DNA of 64,000 bases from Calliopsis andreniformis (taxonomy: Eukaryota; Arthropoda; Insecta; Hymenoptera; Andrenidae). Position 1 is the first letter of the stretch, and each line of letters starts with the position of its first letter. Location: NCBI RefSeq assembly GCF_051401765.1, contig NW_027480438.1, positions 3,472,001 to 3,536,000 on the forward strand. Reading direction: 5' to 3'. The notes under the pieces are model-generated. The model saw only the letters and a list, made by a program, of their open reading frames with translations, was not told where the DNA came from and searched no databases. The position numbers were made by a program, and so were the translations under genes. This document shows, piece after piece, positions 53,101-64,000 of the stretch.

Positions 53101-56100
53101 TCCTCAATCTTCAGTCCTCAGTCCTCTACAATCAGTTGTCAATCCTCAATCCTCAATAGAATATCATCAATTCACAGTTTTCATTACTCAATACTCAATC
53201 TGCAATCTTCAAATCTCTATCCACAAACATCAATTCTCATCACTCAACCCTCAACACTCAGTCCCCAGTCCTCAATATTCAATCCTGAATCCTCAATCCT
53301 CAATCCACAATCCTCAACGTTCAATCCTCAATACTCAATCTTCAGTGCTCATTCCTCAATCCTCAATCCTCAATTCTCAATCCTCAATCGTCAATCGTCA
53401 ATCCTCAATACTCAACCTTCAATACACAATCCTCAATCCTCGGTCCTCAATCCTCAATCGTCAATCTCCAATCCTGAATACTCAATCTTCAATCCTCAAT
53501 CCTCAATCCTCAATCCTCAATCCTCAATATTCAACGCACAACCCTCAACCATCAATCCTCAATCCTCAATCCTCAATCCTCAATCCTCAGTCCTCAAACG
53601 TCAATCCTGAATCCTCAAACCTGAATCCTCAATCTTCACCCATAAGTCCTCAACAATCAATTGTCAATCCTCAATCCTCAATAGAATATCCTCAATTCAC
53701 AGTTTTCAATACTCAATCCCCATTCTTCAATCTTCAAATCTCAATCCACAAACATCAATCCTCATCACGCAACCCTCAACACTCAGCCCTCAATCTTCAA
53801 TCCACAATCCTCAATCCTGAATCTTCAATCCTCAATACTCAATCTTCAATCCTCAATCCTCAATTCTCAATCCTCGATCCTCAATCTTTAATCATCAATA
53901 TTCAATCTTCAATCCTCGATCCTCAATCCTCAATACTCAATCCACAATCCTCAATTCTCAATCGTCAATGCTCAATCCTCAATCCTCAATCTTCAATCCT
54001 CAATACTCAATCTTCAATCCTCAATCCCCAATCCTCGGTCTTCAATCCTCAATCGCCAATCTCCAATCCTGAATACTCAATCTTCAATCCTCAATCCTCA
54101 ATCCTCAATCCTCAATCCTCAGTCCTCAAACCTCAATCCTGAATCCTCAAACCTGAATCCTCAGTCTTCAGACCTCAGTCCTGAACAATCAGTTGTCAAT
54201 CCTCAATCCTCAATAGAATATCCTCAATTCACAGGTTTCAATACTCAATACTCAACCTGAAATCTTCAAATCTCTATCCACAATCATCAATTCTCATCAC
54301 TCAACCCTCAACACTCAGTCCCCAAACCTCAATCTTCAATCTTCAATCCTCAATCCTCAATCCTCAATTTTCAATCCTCAATACTCAATCTTCAATCCTC
54401 AATACTAAATGCTCAATCCTCAATCCTCAGTCCTCAATCCACAATCCTCAATCCTCAAACCTCAATCCTCAATCGTCAGCCCTCGTCCTCAATCATCAAC
54501 ACTCAATCCTCAATCCTCAATCTTCAATCATCAATACTCAATCTTCAATCCTCAATCCTCAATCTACAATCCTCAATCCTCAATTCTCAGTCCTCAATAC
54601 TCAATCCTCAGTCGTCAATCCTCAATACCCAATCCTCAATCTTCAATCCTCAATCCTCAATCCTCAATCCTCAATCCTCAATCTTCATTCCTCAATACTC
54701 AATCTACAATCCTCAATCCTCAATCCTCGTCCTCAATCCTCAATCCTCAATCCTCAATCCTCAATACTCAATCTTCAATCCTCAATACTCAATCTTCAAT
54801 AATCAATCCTCAATTCTCAATCCTCAATACTCAATACTCAATCGTCAATCCTCAATCCCCAATCCTCGATCTTCAATCCTCAAACCTCAATCCTCAATCC
54901 TCAATCCTCAATCTTCAATCCTCAATACTCAATCTGCAATCCTCAATCCTCAGTCCGCAATCCTCAATCCTCGATACTCAATCCTCAATCTTCAATCCTC
55001 AATACTCAGTCTTCAATCCTCGATCCTCAATACTCAATCCTCAATCCTCGTTCTTCATTCCTCAATACCCAATCCTCAATCTTCAATCCTCAATCCCCAA
55101 TCCTCGATCTTCAATCCTCAAACCTCAATCCTCAATCCTCAATCCTCAATCTTCAATCCTCAATACTCAATCTGCAATCCTCAATCCTCAGTCCGCAATC
55201 CTCAATCCTCGATACTCAATCCTCAATCTTCAATCCTCAATACTCAGTCTTCAATCCTCGATCCTCAATACTCAATCCTCAATCCTCGTTCTTCATTCCT
55301 CAATACCCAATCCTCAATCTTCAATCCTCAATCCTCAATCCTCAATTCTCAATCCTCAATCCTCAATCCTCAGACCTCAAACAGCAATACTCAACCCTCA
55401 GACCTCGTCCTCAATCCACAACCATCAATACTGAATCCTCAATCTTCAATCATCAATATTCAACCTTCAGTCCTCAATCCTCAATCCTCAATCCTTAAAC
55501 CTCAATCCTCAACCGTCAGTCCTCGTCCTCAAACCTCAACTCTCAATCCTCAATCCTCAATCTTCAATCATCAATACTCAATCTTCAATCCTCAATCCTC
55601 AATCCTCAATCCTCAATCCTCAATCCTCAATATTCAACGCACAACCCTCAACCATCAATCCTCAATTCTCAATACCCAAAAGAATATCCTGAATTCTCCT
55701 TGTTCAATACTCAATCCACAATATTCAATAATCAAATCTCAGTCCTCAAACATCAATCCTCAACACGCAATCCTCAACACTCAGTCCTCTCTCTTCAATC
55801 CTCCATCCTCAATCCTCAATCCTCAAGCGTCAATCCTCAATTCTCAATCCTCAACCGTCAGTCCTCGTCCTCAAACCTCAAACCCCAATGCTCAAACCTC
55901 AATACCCAATCCTCAATCTTCAATCCTCAAACCTCAACCCTCAATCCTCTATCCTCAATCCTCAATCCACAATCTTCAATCCTCAATCCTCAGTCCACAA
56001 ACCTCAATTCTGAATCCTCAATCCTGAGTCCTCAATCTTCAGCCCTCAGTCCTCAGCAATCAGTAGTCAATCCTCAATCCTCAGTAGAATATCCTCCATT

Positions 56101-58560
56101 CACAGCTTTCAACACTCAATACTCGATCTGCAATCTTCAAACCACTATCTGCAAACATCAATTCTCATCACTCAACCCGCAACACTCAGTCCTCAATGTT
56201 CAATCCTCAATCCTCAATTCTCTATCTTCAATCCTCATTACTGAACCTTCAATCCTTAATCCTCAATCCTCAATCTTCAATCCTCAATCCTCAATCCTCA
56301 ATCCTCAATTCTCAATCCTCAATCCTCAGTCCTCAGTCCTCAAACCTCAATCCTCAACCCTCAGCCCTCATCCTGAATCCTCAATCCTCAATCCTCAATC
56401 CTCAATCTTCAATCCTCAATACTCAACCTTCAATCCTCAATCCTCAGTCCTCAATCTTCAATCCTCAATGCCCAATGATCAATCCTCAATCCTCAGTCCT
56501 CAGTGCTCAGTCCTCAATCCTCAATCCTTAATCCTCAACCATCAATCCTCAGACCTCAAACCTCCACCCCGAATCCTCAATCCTGAATCATCAATCTTCA
56601 GCCATAAGTCCTCAGCAATCAATTGTCAATCCTCAATCCTCAATAGAATATCCTCAATTCACAGTTTTCAATACTCAATCCCCATTCTTCAATCTTCAAA
56701 TCTCAATCCACAAACATCAATTCTCATCACGCAACCCTCAACACTCAGTCCTCAATCTTCAATCCTCAATCCTCAATCCTCAATCTTCAATCCTCAATAC
56801 TCAATCTTCAATCCTCAATCCTCAATTCTCAATCCTCAGTGCTCAATACTCAATCGTCAATCCTCAATCCCCAATCCTCAATCTTCAATCCTCAATCCTC
56901 AATCCTCAATACTCAATCCTCAATCTTCAATCCTCAATACTCAATCTTCAATCCTCAATCCTCAATCCTCAATCCTGAATCCTCAATCCTCAACCCTCAG
57001 TCCTCACTCCTCAATCCTCATTCTTCAATCCTCAATACCGAATCCTCAATCTTCAATCCTCAATCCTCAATCCTCATTTCTTAATCCTCCATCCTCAATC
57101 CTCAATCTTCAAGCCTCAATACTAAATCTTCAATCCTCAGTCCTCAATACTCAATCCGCAATCCTCAATCCTCAATCCTCAATCTTCAATCCTCAATACT
57201 CAAACTGCAATCCTCAATCCTCAGTCCTCACTCCTCAATCCTCATTCTTCAATCCTCAATACCGAATCCTCAATCTTCAATCCTCAATCCTCAATCCTCG
57301 ATACTCAATCTGCAATCCTCAATCCTCAACCCTCAATCTTCAATCCTCGATACTCAATCTGCAATCCTCAATCTTCAATCCTCAATCCTCATTCTTCAAT
57401 CCTCAATGCCCAGGCCTCAATCTTCAATCCTCAATCCTCAATCCTCAATTCTCAATCCTCAATCCTCAATCATCAATCCTCAATCCTCAGTCCTCAATCC
57501 TCAATCCTCAATCCTCAATCCTCAATGTTCAATCCGCAATACCCAATTCTAAATCTTCAATCCTCAATCCTCAATCCTCAATCCTCAAACCTCAACCCTC
57601 AACCCTCAATCCTCAGTCCTCGAACCTCAAACCTGTATCCTCAATCCTGAATCCTCAATCTTCAGACCTCAGTCCTCAACAATCAGTTGTCAATTATCAA
57701 TCCTCAATAGAATATCATCAATTCACAGTTTTCAATACTCAATACTCAATCTGCAATTTTCAAATCCTTATTCACAAACATCAATTCTCATCATTCAACA
57801 CTCAACACTCAGTCCCCAATCCTCAATCTTCAATACTCAATCCTCAATCCTCAATCCTCGATCCTCAATCTTCAATCCTCAATACTCAATCTTCAATCCT
57901 CCATCCTCAATCGTCAATCCTCAACCCTCAATCCTCAATCGCCAGGCTTCAATCCTCAATACTCAATCTTGAATCCTAAATCCTCAATCCTCAATCCTCA
58001 TTCCTCAATCCTCATTCTTCAATCCTCAACACCCAATCCTCAATCTTCAATCCTCAATCCTCAATCCTCAATCCTCAACTCTCAAACCTCAATCCTCATT
58101 CCTCAGTCCACAGTCCTCAATCCTCAACCCTCAGCCCTCATCCTCAATCCTCAATCCTCAATCTTCAATCCTCAATCCTCAGTCCTCAGTTCTCAATCCT
58201 CAATCCTCAGTCCTCAGTCCTCAAACCCCTACCCTCAACCCTCAGCCCTCATCCTCAATCCTCAATCCTCAATCCTCAATCCTCAATACTCAATCTTCAA
58301 TCCTCAATACTCAAACTTCAATAATCAATCCTCAATTCTCAATCCTCAATACTCAATACTCAATCGTCAATCCTCAATCCTCAATCCTTAATCCTCAACC
58401 ATCAATCCTCAGACCTCAAACCTCCACCCCGAATCCTCAATCCTGAATCCTCAATCTTCAATCCTCAATACTCAATCTTCAATCCTCAATCCTCAAACCT
58501 CAATCCTCAATCCTCAATCCTCAATCCTCAGTCCTCACTCCTCAATCCTCATTCTTCAAT
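53101..58560 (+). repeat. Higher-order block X2
   Basis: Landmarks are A 53129, C 53654, B 54186, F 55687, E 56057, C 56616, D' 57680, the same order as X1. Lag to X1 is 8290 until 54729 and 371 bases shorter after it, because X2 has lost a 371-base piece (53 heptamers) at a CCTCG direct repeat. Right of it, lags of 7919 then 7926 show one extra heptamer between E and C. It keeps the 238-base duplication of X1. Confidence 0.88.
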
Positions 58561-58957
58561 CCTCAATACCGAATCCTCAATCATCAATCCTCAATCTTCA
58601 ATCCTCATTTCTTAATCCTCAATCCTCAATCCTCAGACTTCAAACACCAATACTCAACCCTCAGTCCTCGTCCTCAATCCACAACCCTCAATCCTCAATC
58701 CTCAATCTTCAATCATTAATATTCAATCTTCAATCTTCAATCCTCAATCCTCAATCCTCAACCCTCAATCCTCAACGTTCAATCCTCAATACCCAATCCT
58801 CAGTCTTCCATCCTCAATACTCAATACTCAATCCTCAATCCTCAATACTCCGTCCTCAATCCTCAATCTTCAATCCTCAATACTCAATCTTCAATCCTCA
58901 ATATTCAACGCACAACCCTCAACCATCAATCCTCAATTCTCAATACCCAAAAGAGTA
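58561..58957 (+). repeat. Satellite linker between X2 and X3
   Basis: Degenerate heptamers with an H landmark at about 58636, the TCATTAATATTCAATC variant that follows H elsewhere, and CAACGCACAACC just before the F landmark. The same H-to-TCATTAATATT run is found near 63021-63110. No other feature is visible. Confidence 0.75.
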
Positions 58958-61900
58958 TCCTGAATTCTCCTGGTTCAATACTCAATCCACAATATTCAAT
59001 AATCAAATCTCAGTCCTCAAACATCAATCCTCAACACGCAATCCTCAACACTCAGTCCTCTCTCTTCAATCCTCCATCCTCATTCCTCAATCCTCAAGCG
59101 TCAATCCTCAATTCTCAATCCTCAACCGTCAGTCCTCGTCCTCAAACCTCAACCCTAATGCTCAAACCTCAATACCCAATCCTCAATCTTCAATCCTCAA
59201 ACCTCAATCCTCAATCCTCAATCCTCAATCCTCAATCCACAATCTTCAATCCTCAATCCTCAGTCCACAAACCTCAATTCTGAATCCTCAATCCTGAATC
59301 CTCAATCTTCACCCATAAGTCCTCAACAATCAATTGTCAATCCTCAATCCTCAATAGAATATCCTCAATTCACAGTTTTCAATACTCAATCCCCATTCTT
59401 CAATCTTCAAATCTCAATCCACAAACATCAATCCTCATCACGCAACCCTCAACACTCAGTCCTCAATCTTCAATCCACAATCCTCAATCCTGAATCTTCA
59501 ATCCTCAATACTCAATCTTCAATCCTCAATCCTCAATTCTCAATCCTCGATCCTCAATCTTCAATCATCAATATTCAATCTTCAATCCTCAATCCTCAAT
59601 CCTCAATACTCAATCCACAATCCTCAATTCTCAATCGTCAATGCTCAATCCTCAATCCTCAATCTTCAATCCTCAATACTCAATCTTCAATCCTCAATCC
59701 TCAATCCTCGGTCTTCAATCCTCAATCGCCAATCTCCAATCCTGAATACTCAATCTTCAATCCTCAATCCTCAATCCTCAATCCTCAATCCTCAGTCCTC
59801 AAACCTCAATCCTGAATCCCCAAACCTGAATCCTCAGTCTTCAGACCTCAGTCCTGAACAATCAGTTGTCAATCCTCAATCCTCAATAGAATATCCTCAA
59901 TTCACAGGTTTCAATACTCAATACTCAACCTGAAATCTTCAAATCTCTATCCACAATCATCAATTCTCATCACTCAACCCTCAACACTCAGTCCCCAAGC
60001 CTCAATCTTCAATCTTCAATCCTCAATCCTCAATCCTCAATTTTCAATCCTCAATACTCAATCTTCAATCCTCAATACTAAATGCTCAATCCTCAATCCT
60101 CAGTCCTCAATCCACAATCCTCAATCCTCAAACCTCAATCCTCAATCGTCAGCCCTCGTCCTCAATCATCAACACTCAATCCTCAATCCTCAATCTTCAA
60201 TCATCAATACTCAATCTTCAATCCTCAATCCTCAATCTACAATCCTCAATCCTCAATTCTCAGTCCTCAATACTCAATCCTCAATAGTCAATCCTCAATA
60301 CCCAATCCTCAATCTTCAATCCTCAATCCTCAATCCTCAATCCTCAATCCTCAATCTTCATTCCTCAATACTCAATCTACAATCCTCAATCCTCAATCCT
60401 CGATCCTCAATGCTCAATCCTCAATCCTCAATCCTCAACGCTCAATCTTCAATCCTCGATACTCAATCTGCAATCCTCAATCTTCAATCCTCAATCCTCA
60501 ATCCTCATTCTTCAATCCTCAATGCCCAGGCCTCAATCTTCAATCCTCAATCCTCAATCCTCAATTCTCAATCCTCAATCATCAATCATCAATCCTCAAT
60601 CCTCAGTCCTCAATCCTCAATCCTCAATCCTCAATCCTCAATGTTCAATCCGCAATACCCAATTCTCAATCTTCAATCCTCAATCCTCAATCTGCAATCC
60701 TCAGTCCTCAGTTCTCTATCCTCAATCCTCAGTCCTCAGTCCTCAAAACCCTACCCTCAACCCTCAGCCCTCGTCCTCAATCCTCAATCCTCAATCCTCA
60801 ATCCTCAATCTTCATTCCTCAATACTCAATCTACAATCCTCAATCCTCAATCCTCGATCCTCAATGCTCAATCCTCAATCCTCAATCCTCAACGCTCAAT
60901 CTTCAATCCTCGATACTCAATCTGCAATCCTCAATCTTCAATCCTCGATCCTCAATACCCAATCCTCAATCCTCGTTCTTCATTCCTCAATACCCAATCC
61001 TCAATCTTCAATCCTCAATCCCCAATCCTCGATCTTCAATCCTCAAACCTCAATCCTCAATCCTCAATCCTCAATCTTCAATCCTCAATACTCAATCTGC
61101 AATCCTCAATCCTCAGTCCGCAATCCTCAATCCTCGATACTCAATCCTCAATCTTCAATCCTCAATACTCAGTCTTCAATCCTCGATCCTCAATACACAA
61201 TCCTCAATCCTCGTTCTTCATTCCTCAATACCCAATCCTCAATCTTCAATCCTCAATCCTCAATCCTCAATTCTCAATCCTCAATCCTCAATCCTCAGAC
61301 CTCAAACAGCAATACTCAACCCTCAGACCTCGTCCTCAATCCACAACCATCAATACTGAATCCACAATCTTCAATCATCAATATTCAACCTTCAGTCCTC
61401 AATCCTCAATCCTCAATCCTTAAACCTCAATCCTCAACCGTCAGTCCTCGTCCTCAAACCTCAACTCTCAATCCTCAATCCTCAATCTTCAATCATCAAT
61501 ACTCAATCTTCAATCCTCAATCCTCAATCCTCAATCCTCAATCCTCAATCCTCAATATTCAACGCACAACCCTCAACCATCAATCCTCAATTCTCAATAC
61601 CCAAAAGAATATCCTGAATTCTCCTGGTTCAATACTCAATCCACAATATTCAATAATCAAATCTCAGTCCTCAAACATCAATCCTCAACACGCAATCCTC
61701 AACACTCAGTCCTCTCTCTTCAATCCTCCATCCTCAATCCTCAATCCTCAAGCGTCAATCCTCAATTCTCAATCCTCAACCGTCAGTCCTCGTCCTCATA
61801 CCTCGACCCCCAATGATCAAACCTCAATACCCAATCCTCAATCTTCAATCCTCAAACCTCAATCCTCAATCCTCTATCCTCAATCCTCAATCCACAATCT

Positions 61901-63020
61901 TCAATCCTCAATCCTCAGTCCACAAACCTCAATTCTGAATCCTCAATCCTGAGTCCTCAATCTTCAGCCCTCAGTCCTCAGCAATCAGTAGTCAATCCTC
62001 AATCCTCAGTAGAATATCCTCAATTCACAGCTTTCAACACTCAATACTCGATCTGCAATCTTCAAACCACTATCCACAAACATCAATTCTCATCACTCAA
62101 CCCGCAACACTCAGTCCTCAATGTTCAATCCTCAATCCTCAATTCTCTATCTTCAATCCTCATTACTGAACCTTCAATCCTTAATCCTCAATCCTCAATC
62201 TTCAATCCTCAATCCTCAATCCTCAATTCTCAATCCTCAATCCTCAGTCCTCAGTCCTCAAACCTCAATCCTCAACCCTCAGCCCTCATCCTGAATCCTC
62301 AATCCTCAATCCTCAATCCTCAATCTTCAATCCTCAATACTCAACCTTCAATCCGCAATCCTCAGTCCTCAATCTTCAATCCTCAATGCTCAATGATCAA
62401 TCCTCAATCCTCAGTCCTCAGTCCTCAGTCCTCAATCCTCAATCCTTAATCCTCAACCATCAATCCTCAGACCTCAAACCTCCACCCCGAATCCTCAATC
62501 CTGAATCATCAATCTTCAGCCATAAGTCCTCAGCAATCAATTGTCAATCCTCAATCCTCAATAGAATATCCTCAATTCACAGTTTTCAATACTCAATCCC
62601 CATTCTTCAATCTTCAAATCTCAATCCACAAACATCAATTCTCATCACGCAACCCTCAACACTCAGTCCTCAATCTTCAATCCTCAATCCTCAATCCTCA
62701 ATCTTCAATCCTCAATACTCAATCTTCAATCCTCAATCCTCAATTCTCAATCCTCAGTGCTCAATACTCCATCGTCAATCCTCAATCCCCAATCCTCAAT
62801 CTTCAATACTCAATCCTCAATCCTCAATCCTCAATCCTCAATCTTCAATCCTCAATACTCAATCTTCAATCCTCAATCCTCAAACCTCAATCCTCAATCC
62901 TCAATCCTCAACTCTCAGTCCTCACTCCTCAATCCTCATTCTTCAATCCTCAATACCGAATCCTCAATCTTCAATCCTCAATCCTCAATCCTCATTTCTT
63001 AATCCTCAATCCTCAATCCT
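58958..63020 (+). repeat. Higher-order block X3
   Basis: Landmarks are F 58958, C 59327, B 59859, F 61612, E 61982, C 62534. From C to the second F it follows X1 at a 13963-base lag (for example 46447 with 60410). From F to C it follows X1 with spacings 370 and 552. It keeps the 371-base piece lost in X2. It differs by a private 454-base duplication near 60.4-60.9 kb and by starting with F directly before C. Confidence 0.86.
60400..60860 (+). repeat. Private 454-base tandem duplication in X3
   Basis: The marker CGATCCTCAATGCTCAATCC lies at 60401 and again at 60855, preceded both times by the CTACAATCC variant. 454 is 65 heptamers minus one, matching the single six-base unit TCGTCC near 60773 inside the duplicated stretch. 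Neither X1 nor X2 has this second copy. Confidence 0.82.
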
Positions 63021-64000
63021 CAGACTTCAAACACCAATACTCAACCCTCAGACCTCGTCCTCAATCCACAACCCTCAATCCTCAATCCTCAATCTTCAAT
63101 CATTAATATTCAATCTTCAATCTTCAATCCTCAATCCTCAATACTCAACCCTCAATCCTCAACGTTCAATCCTCAATACCCAATCCTCAGTCTTCCATCC
63201 TCAGTACTCAATACTCAATCCTCAATCCGTAATTCTCAATCTTCAATCCTCAATACTGAATCTTCAATCATTATTCCTCAATCCTCAATCCTCAATCCTC
63301 ATTCTTCAATCCTCAACACCCAACCCTCAATCTTCAATCCTCAATGTTCAATCCGCAATACCCAATCCTCAATCTTCAATCCTCAACCCTCAATCCTGAA
63401 TCCTCAATCCTCAATCCTCAATCCTCAATCCTCAATCCTCAATCCTCAGTCCTCAAACCTCAATCCTGAATCCTCAAACCTGAATCCTCAGTCTTCAGAC
63501 CTCAGTCCTCAACAATCAGTTGTCAATCCTCAATCCTCAATAGAATATCCTCAATTCACAGGTTTCAATACTCAATACTCAACCTGAAATCTTCAAATCT
63601 CTATCCACAGTCATCAATTCTCATCACTCAACCCTCAACACTCAGTCCCCAATCCTCAATCTTCAATCCTCAATCCTCAATCCTCAATCCTCAATTTTCA
63701 ATCCTCAATACTCAGTCATCAATCCTCAATACTAAATCCTCGATCCTCAATCCTCAGTCCTCAATCCACAATCCTCAATCCTCAAACCTCAATCCTCAAT
63801 CGTCAGCCCTCGTCCTCAATCCTCAACACTCAATCCTCAATCCTCATTCTTCAATCATCAATACTCAATCTTCAATCCTCAATCCTCAATCTTCAATCCT
63901 CAATCCTCAATTCTCAGTCCTCAATACTCAATCCTCAATCGTCAATCCTCAATCCCCTATCCTCAATCTTCAATCGTCAATCTTCAATCCTCAATCCTCA
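63021..64000 (+). repeat. Right-edge satellite segment with a type-B landmark
   Basis: H landmark at 63021, then heptamers with a few unusual units (CAATCCGTAATTC, TCATTATTCC), then a type-B landmark at 63513. It is followed by the TCAGTCATCAATCC and TACTAAATCC variants that also follow B at 11420, 12706 and 16347. It continues past the window. Confidence 0.83.

Larger units (their letters stand above)
1..64000 (+). repeat. Heptamer satellite array, unit TCAATCC (GGATTGA on the other strand)
   Basis: Essentially every base can be parsed into seven-base units matching TCAATCC or a one- or two-base variant. The commonest variants are TCAATCT, TCAATAC, TCAGTCC, TCAATTC, TCAAACC, TCAACCC, TCAATCG and TGAATCC. 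All units point the same way and I found no inverted segment. Both window edges lie inside the array. Perfect runs are short; the longest noticed are ten units. Phase is kept over long distances except at rare six-base units (TCGTCC, TCATCC, TCAACC) and a few eight-base units (for example about 31548). By general knowledge of satellites this suggests eukaryotic heterochromatin. Function and species cannot be read from it. Confidence 0.97.

Noticed and set aside
55700..57979. Stop-free + strand frame of 759 codons, Asn/Gln/Ser/Pro-rich, as a repeat protein or prion-like protein
   Set aside because: The same heptapeptide appears in the other two + frames, frame shifts occur at fixed six-base units, starts are chance ATG from variants such as TCAATGC, and there is no non-repeat domain or start context.
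2094..63650. CENP-B box in the landmark
   Set aside because: The known box needs TTCG and CGGG elements. The landmarks contain almost no CG or GGG, so only an analogous role, not this motif, could be proposed.
1..64000. CRISPR array
   Set aside because: Repeats are contiguous seven-base units with no unique spacers of uniform length, and no leader or cas genes are present.
1..64000. Telomere repeat array
   Set aside because: GGATTGA is not a telomere repeat I know, the array is heavily mutated and built of large copied blocks, and no chromosome end is visible. A subtelomeric position remains possible.
1..64000. Minus-strand genes
   Set aside because: The reverse complement of the unit contains TGA in every frame each 21 bases, and I saw no long open stretch, splice-like structure or non-repeat sequence.
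1..64000. tRNA, rRNA or other structured RNA genes
   Set aside because: No stretch departs from the heptamer pattern enough to hold the conserved boxes or stems, and G is too scarce on the + strand for stable folding.

Overview
The whole window is one degenerate tandem-repeat array. The unit is the heptamer TCAATCC (reverse complement GGATTGA). It is in the same orientation from base 1 to base 64000, and the array runs off both ends, so its true length exceeds 64 kb. I see no credible gene, RNA gene, transposon or unique-sequence island. G is scarce on the + strand because the unit contains none. An array of this size and kind points to eukaryotic heterochromatin (pericentromere, subtelomere, sex or accessory chromosome). 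The sequence alone does not identify the species.

The many long + strand reading frames are by-products of the repeat. Seven is coprime to three, so all three + frames read the same heptapeptide cycle (I-L-N-P-Q-S-S) without stops. All three minus frames hit TGA every 21 bases. Reading frames end only where a heptamer has mutated to TGA, TAA or TAG.

The array has several levels above the heptamer. (1) Recurring variant heptamers, such as TCAATCT, TCAATAC, TCAGTCC, TCAAACC, TCAATTC and TGAATCC, give each stretch a barcode. (2) Diverged landmark segments of about 140 bp, mostly still in heptamer phase, recur about 56 times with the core CAATCAGTTGTC or CAATCAATTGTC. They fall into subtypes named here A, B, B', C, C', D, E and G. 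A relative (F) lacks the core. A second landmark (H) carries a fixed six-base unit, TCGTCC. (3) The landmarks occur in ordered cassettes, such as B'-A-C' spaced 580 and 1000 bases. (4) Cassettes are copied as large higher-order repeats with lags of 210, 238, 454, 1097, 1286, 1489, about 2306, 3843, 4906, 7250, 8290, 9042 and 10775 bases.

Layout: 1-8.5 kb holds looser heptamers with three copies of a type-A cassette. 8.5-13.75 kb holds the first 4906-base unit, with nested 1286- and 210-base duplications. 13.75-28.25 kb is two nearly identical 7250-base units. 27.15-30.2 kb is a run of 1097-base units. 29.1-38.15 kb is a 9042-base unit with internal 2306- and 1489-base duplications, partly repeated at 38.15-41.3 kb. 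41.3-64 kb is a mosaic of three related blocks (X1, X2, X3) and copies of a segment Y. The pattern fits an old, mutated heptamer array re-amplified recently in large blocks by unequal exchange. Block boundaries are approximate (tens of bases). Landmark positions and lags were read by eye.
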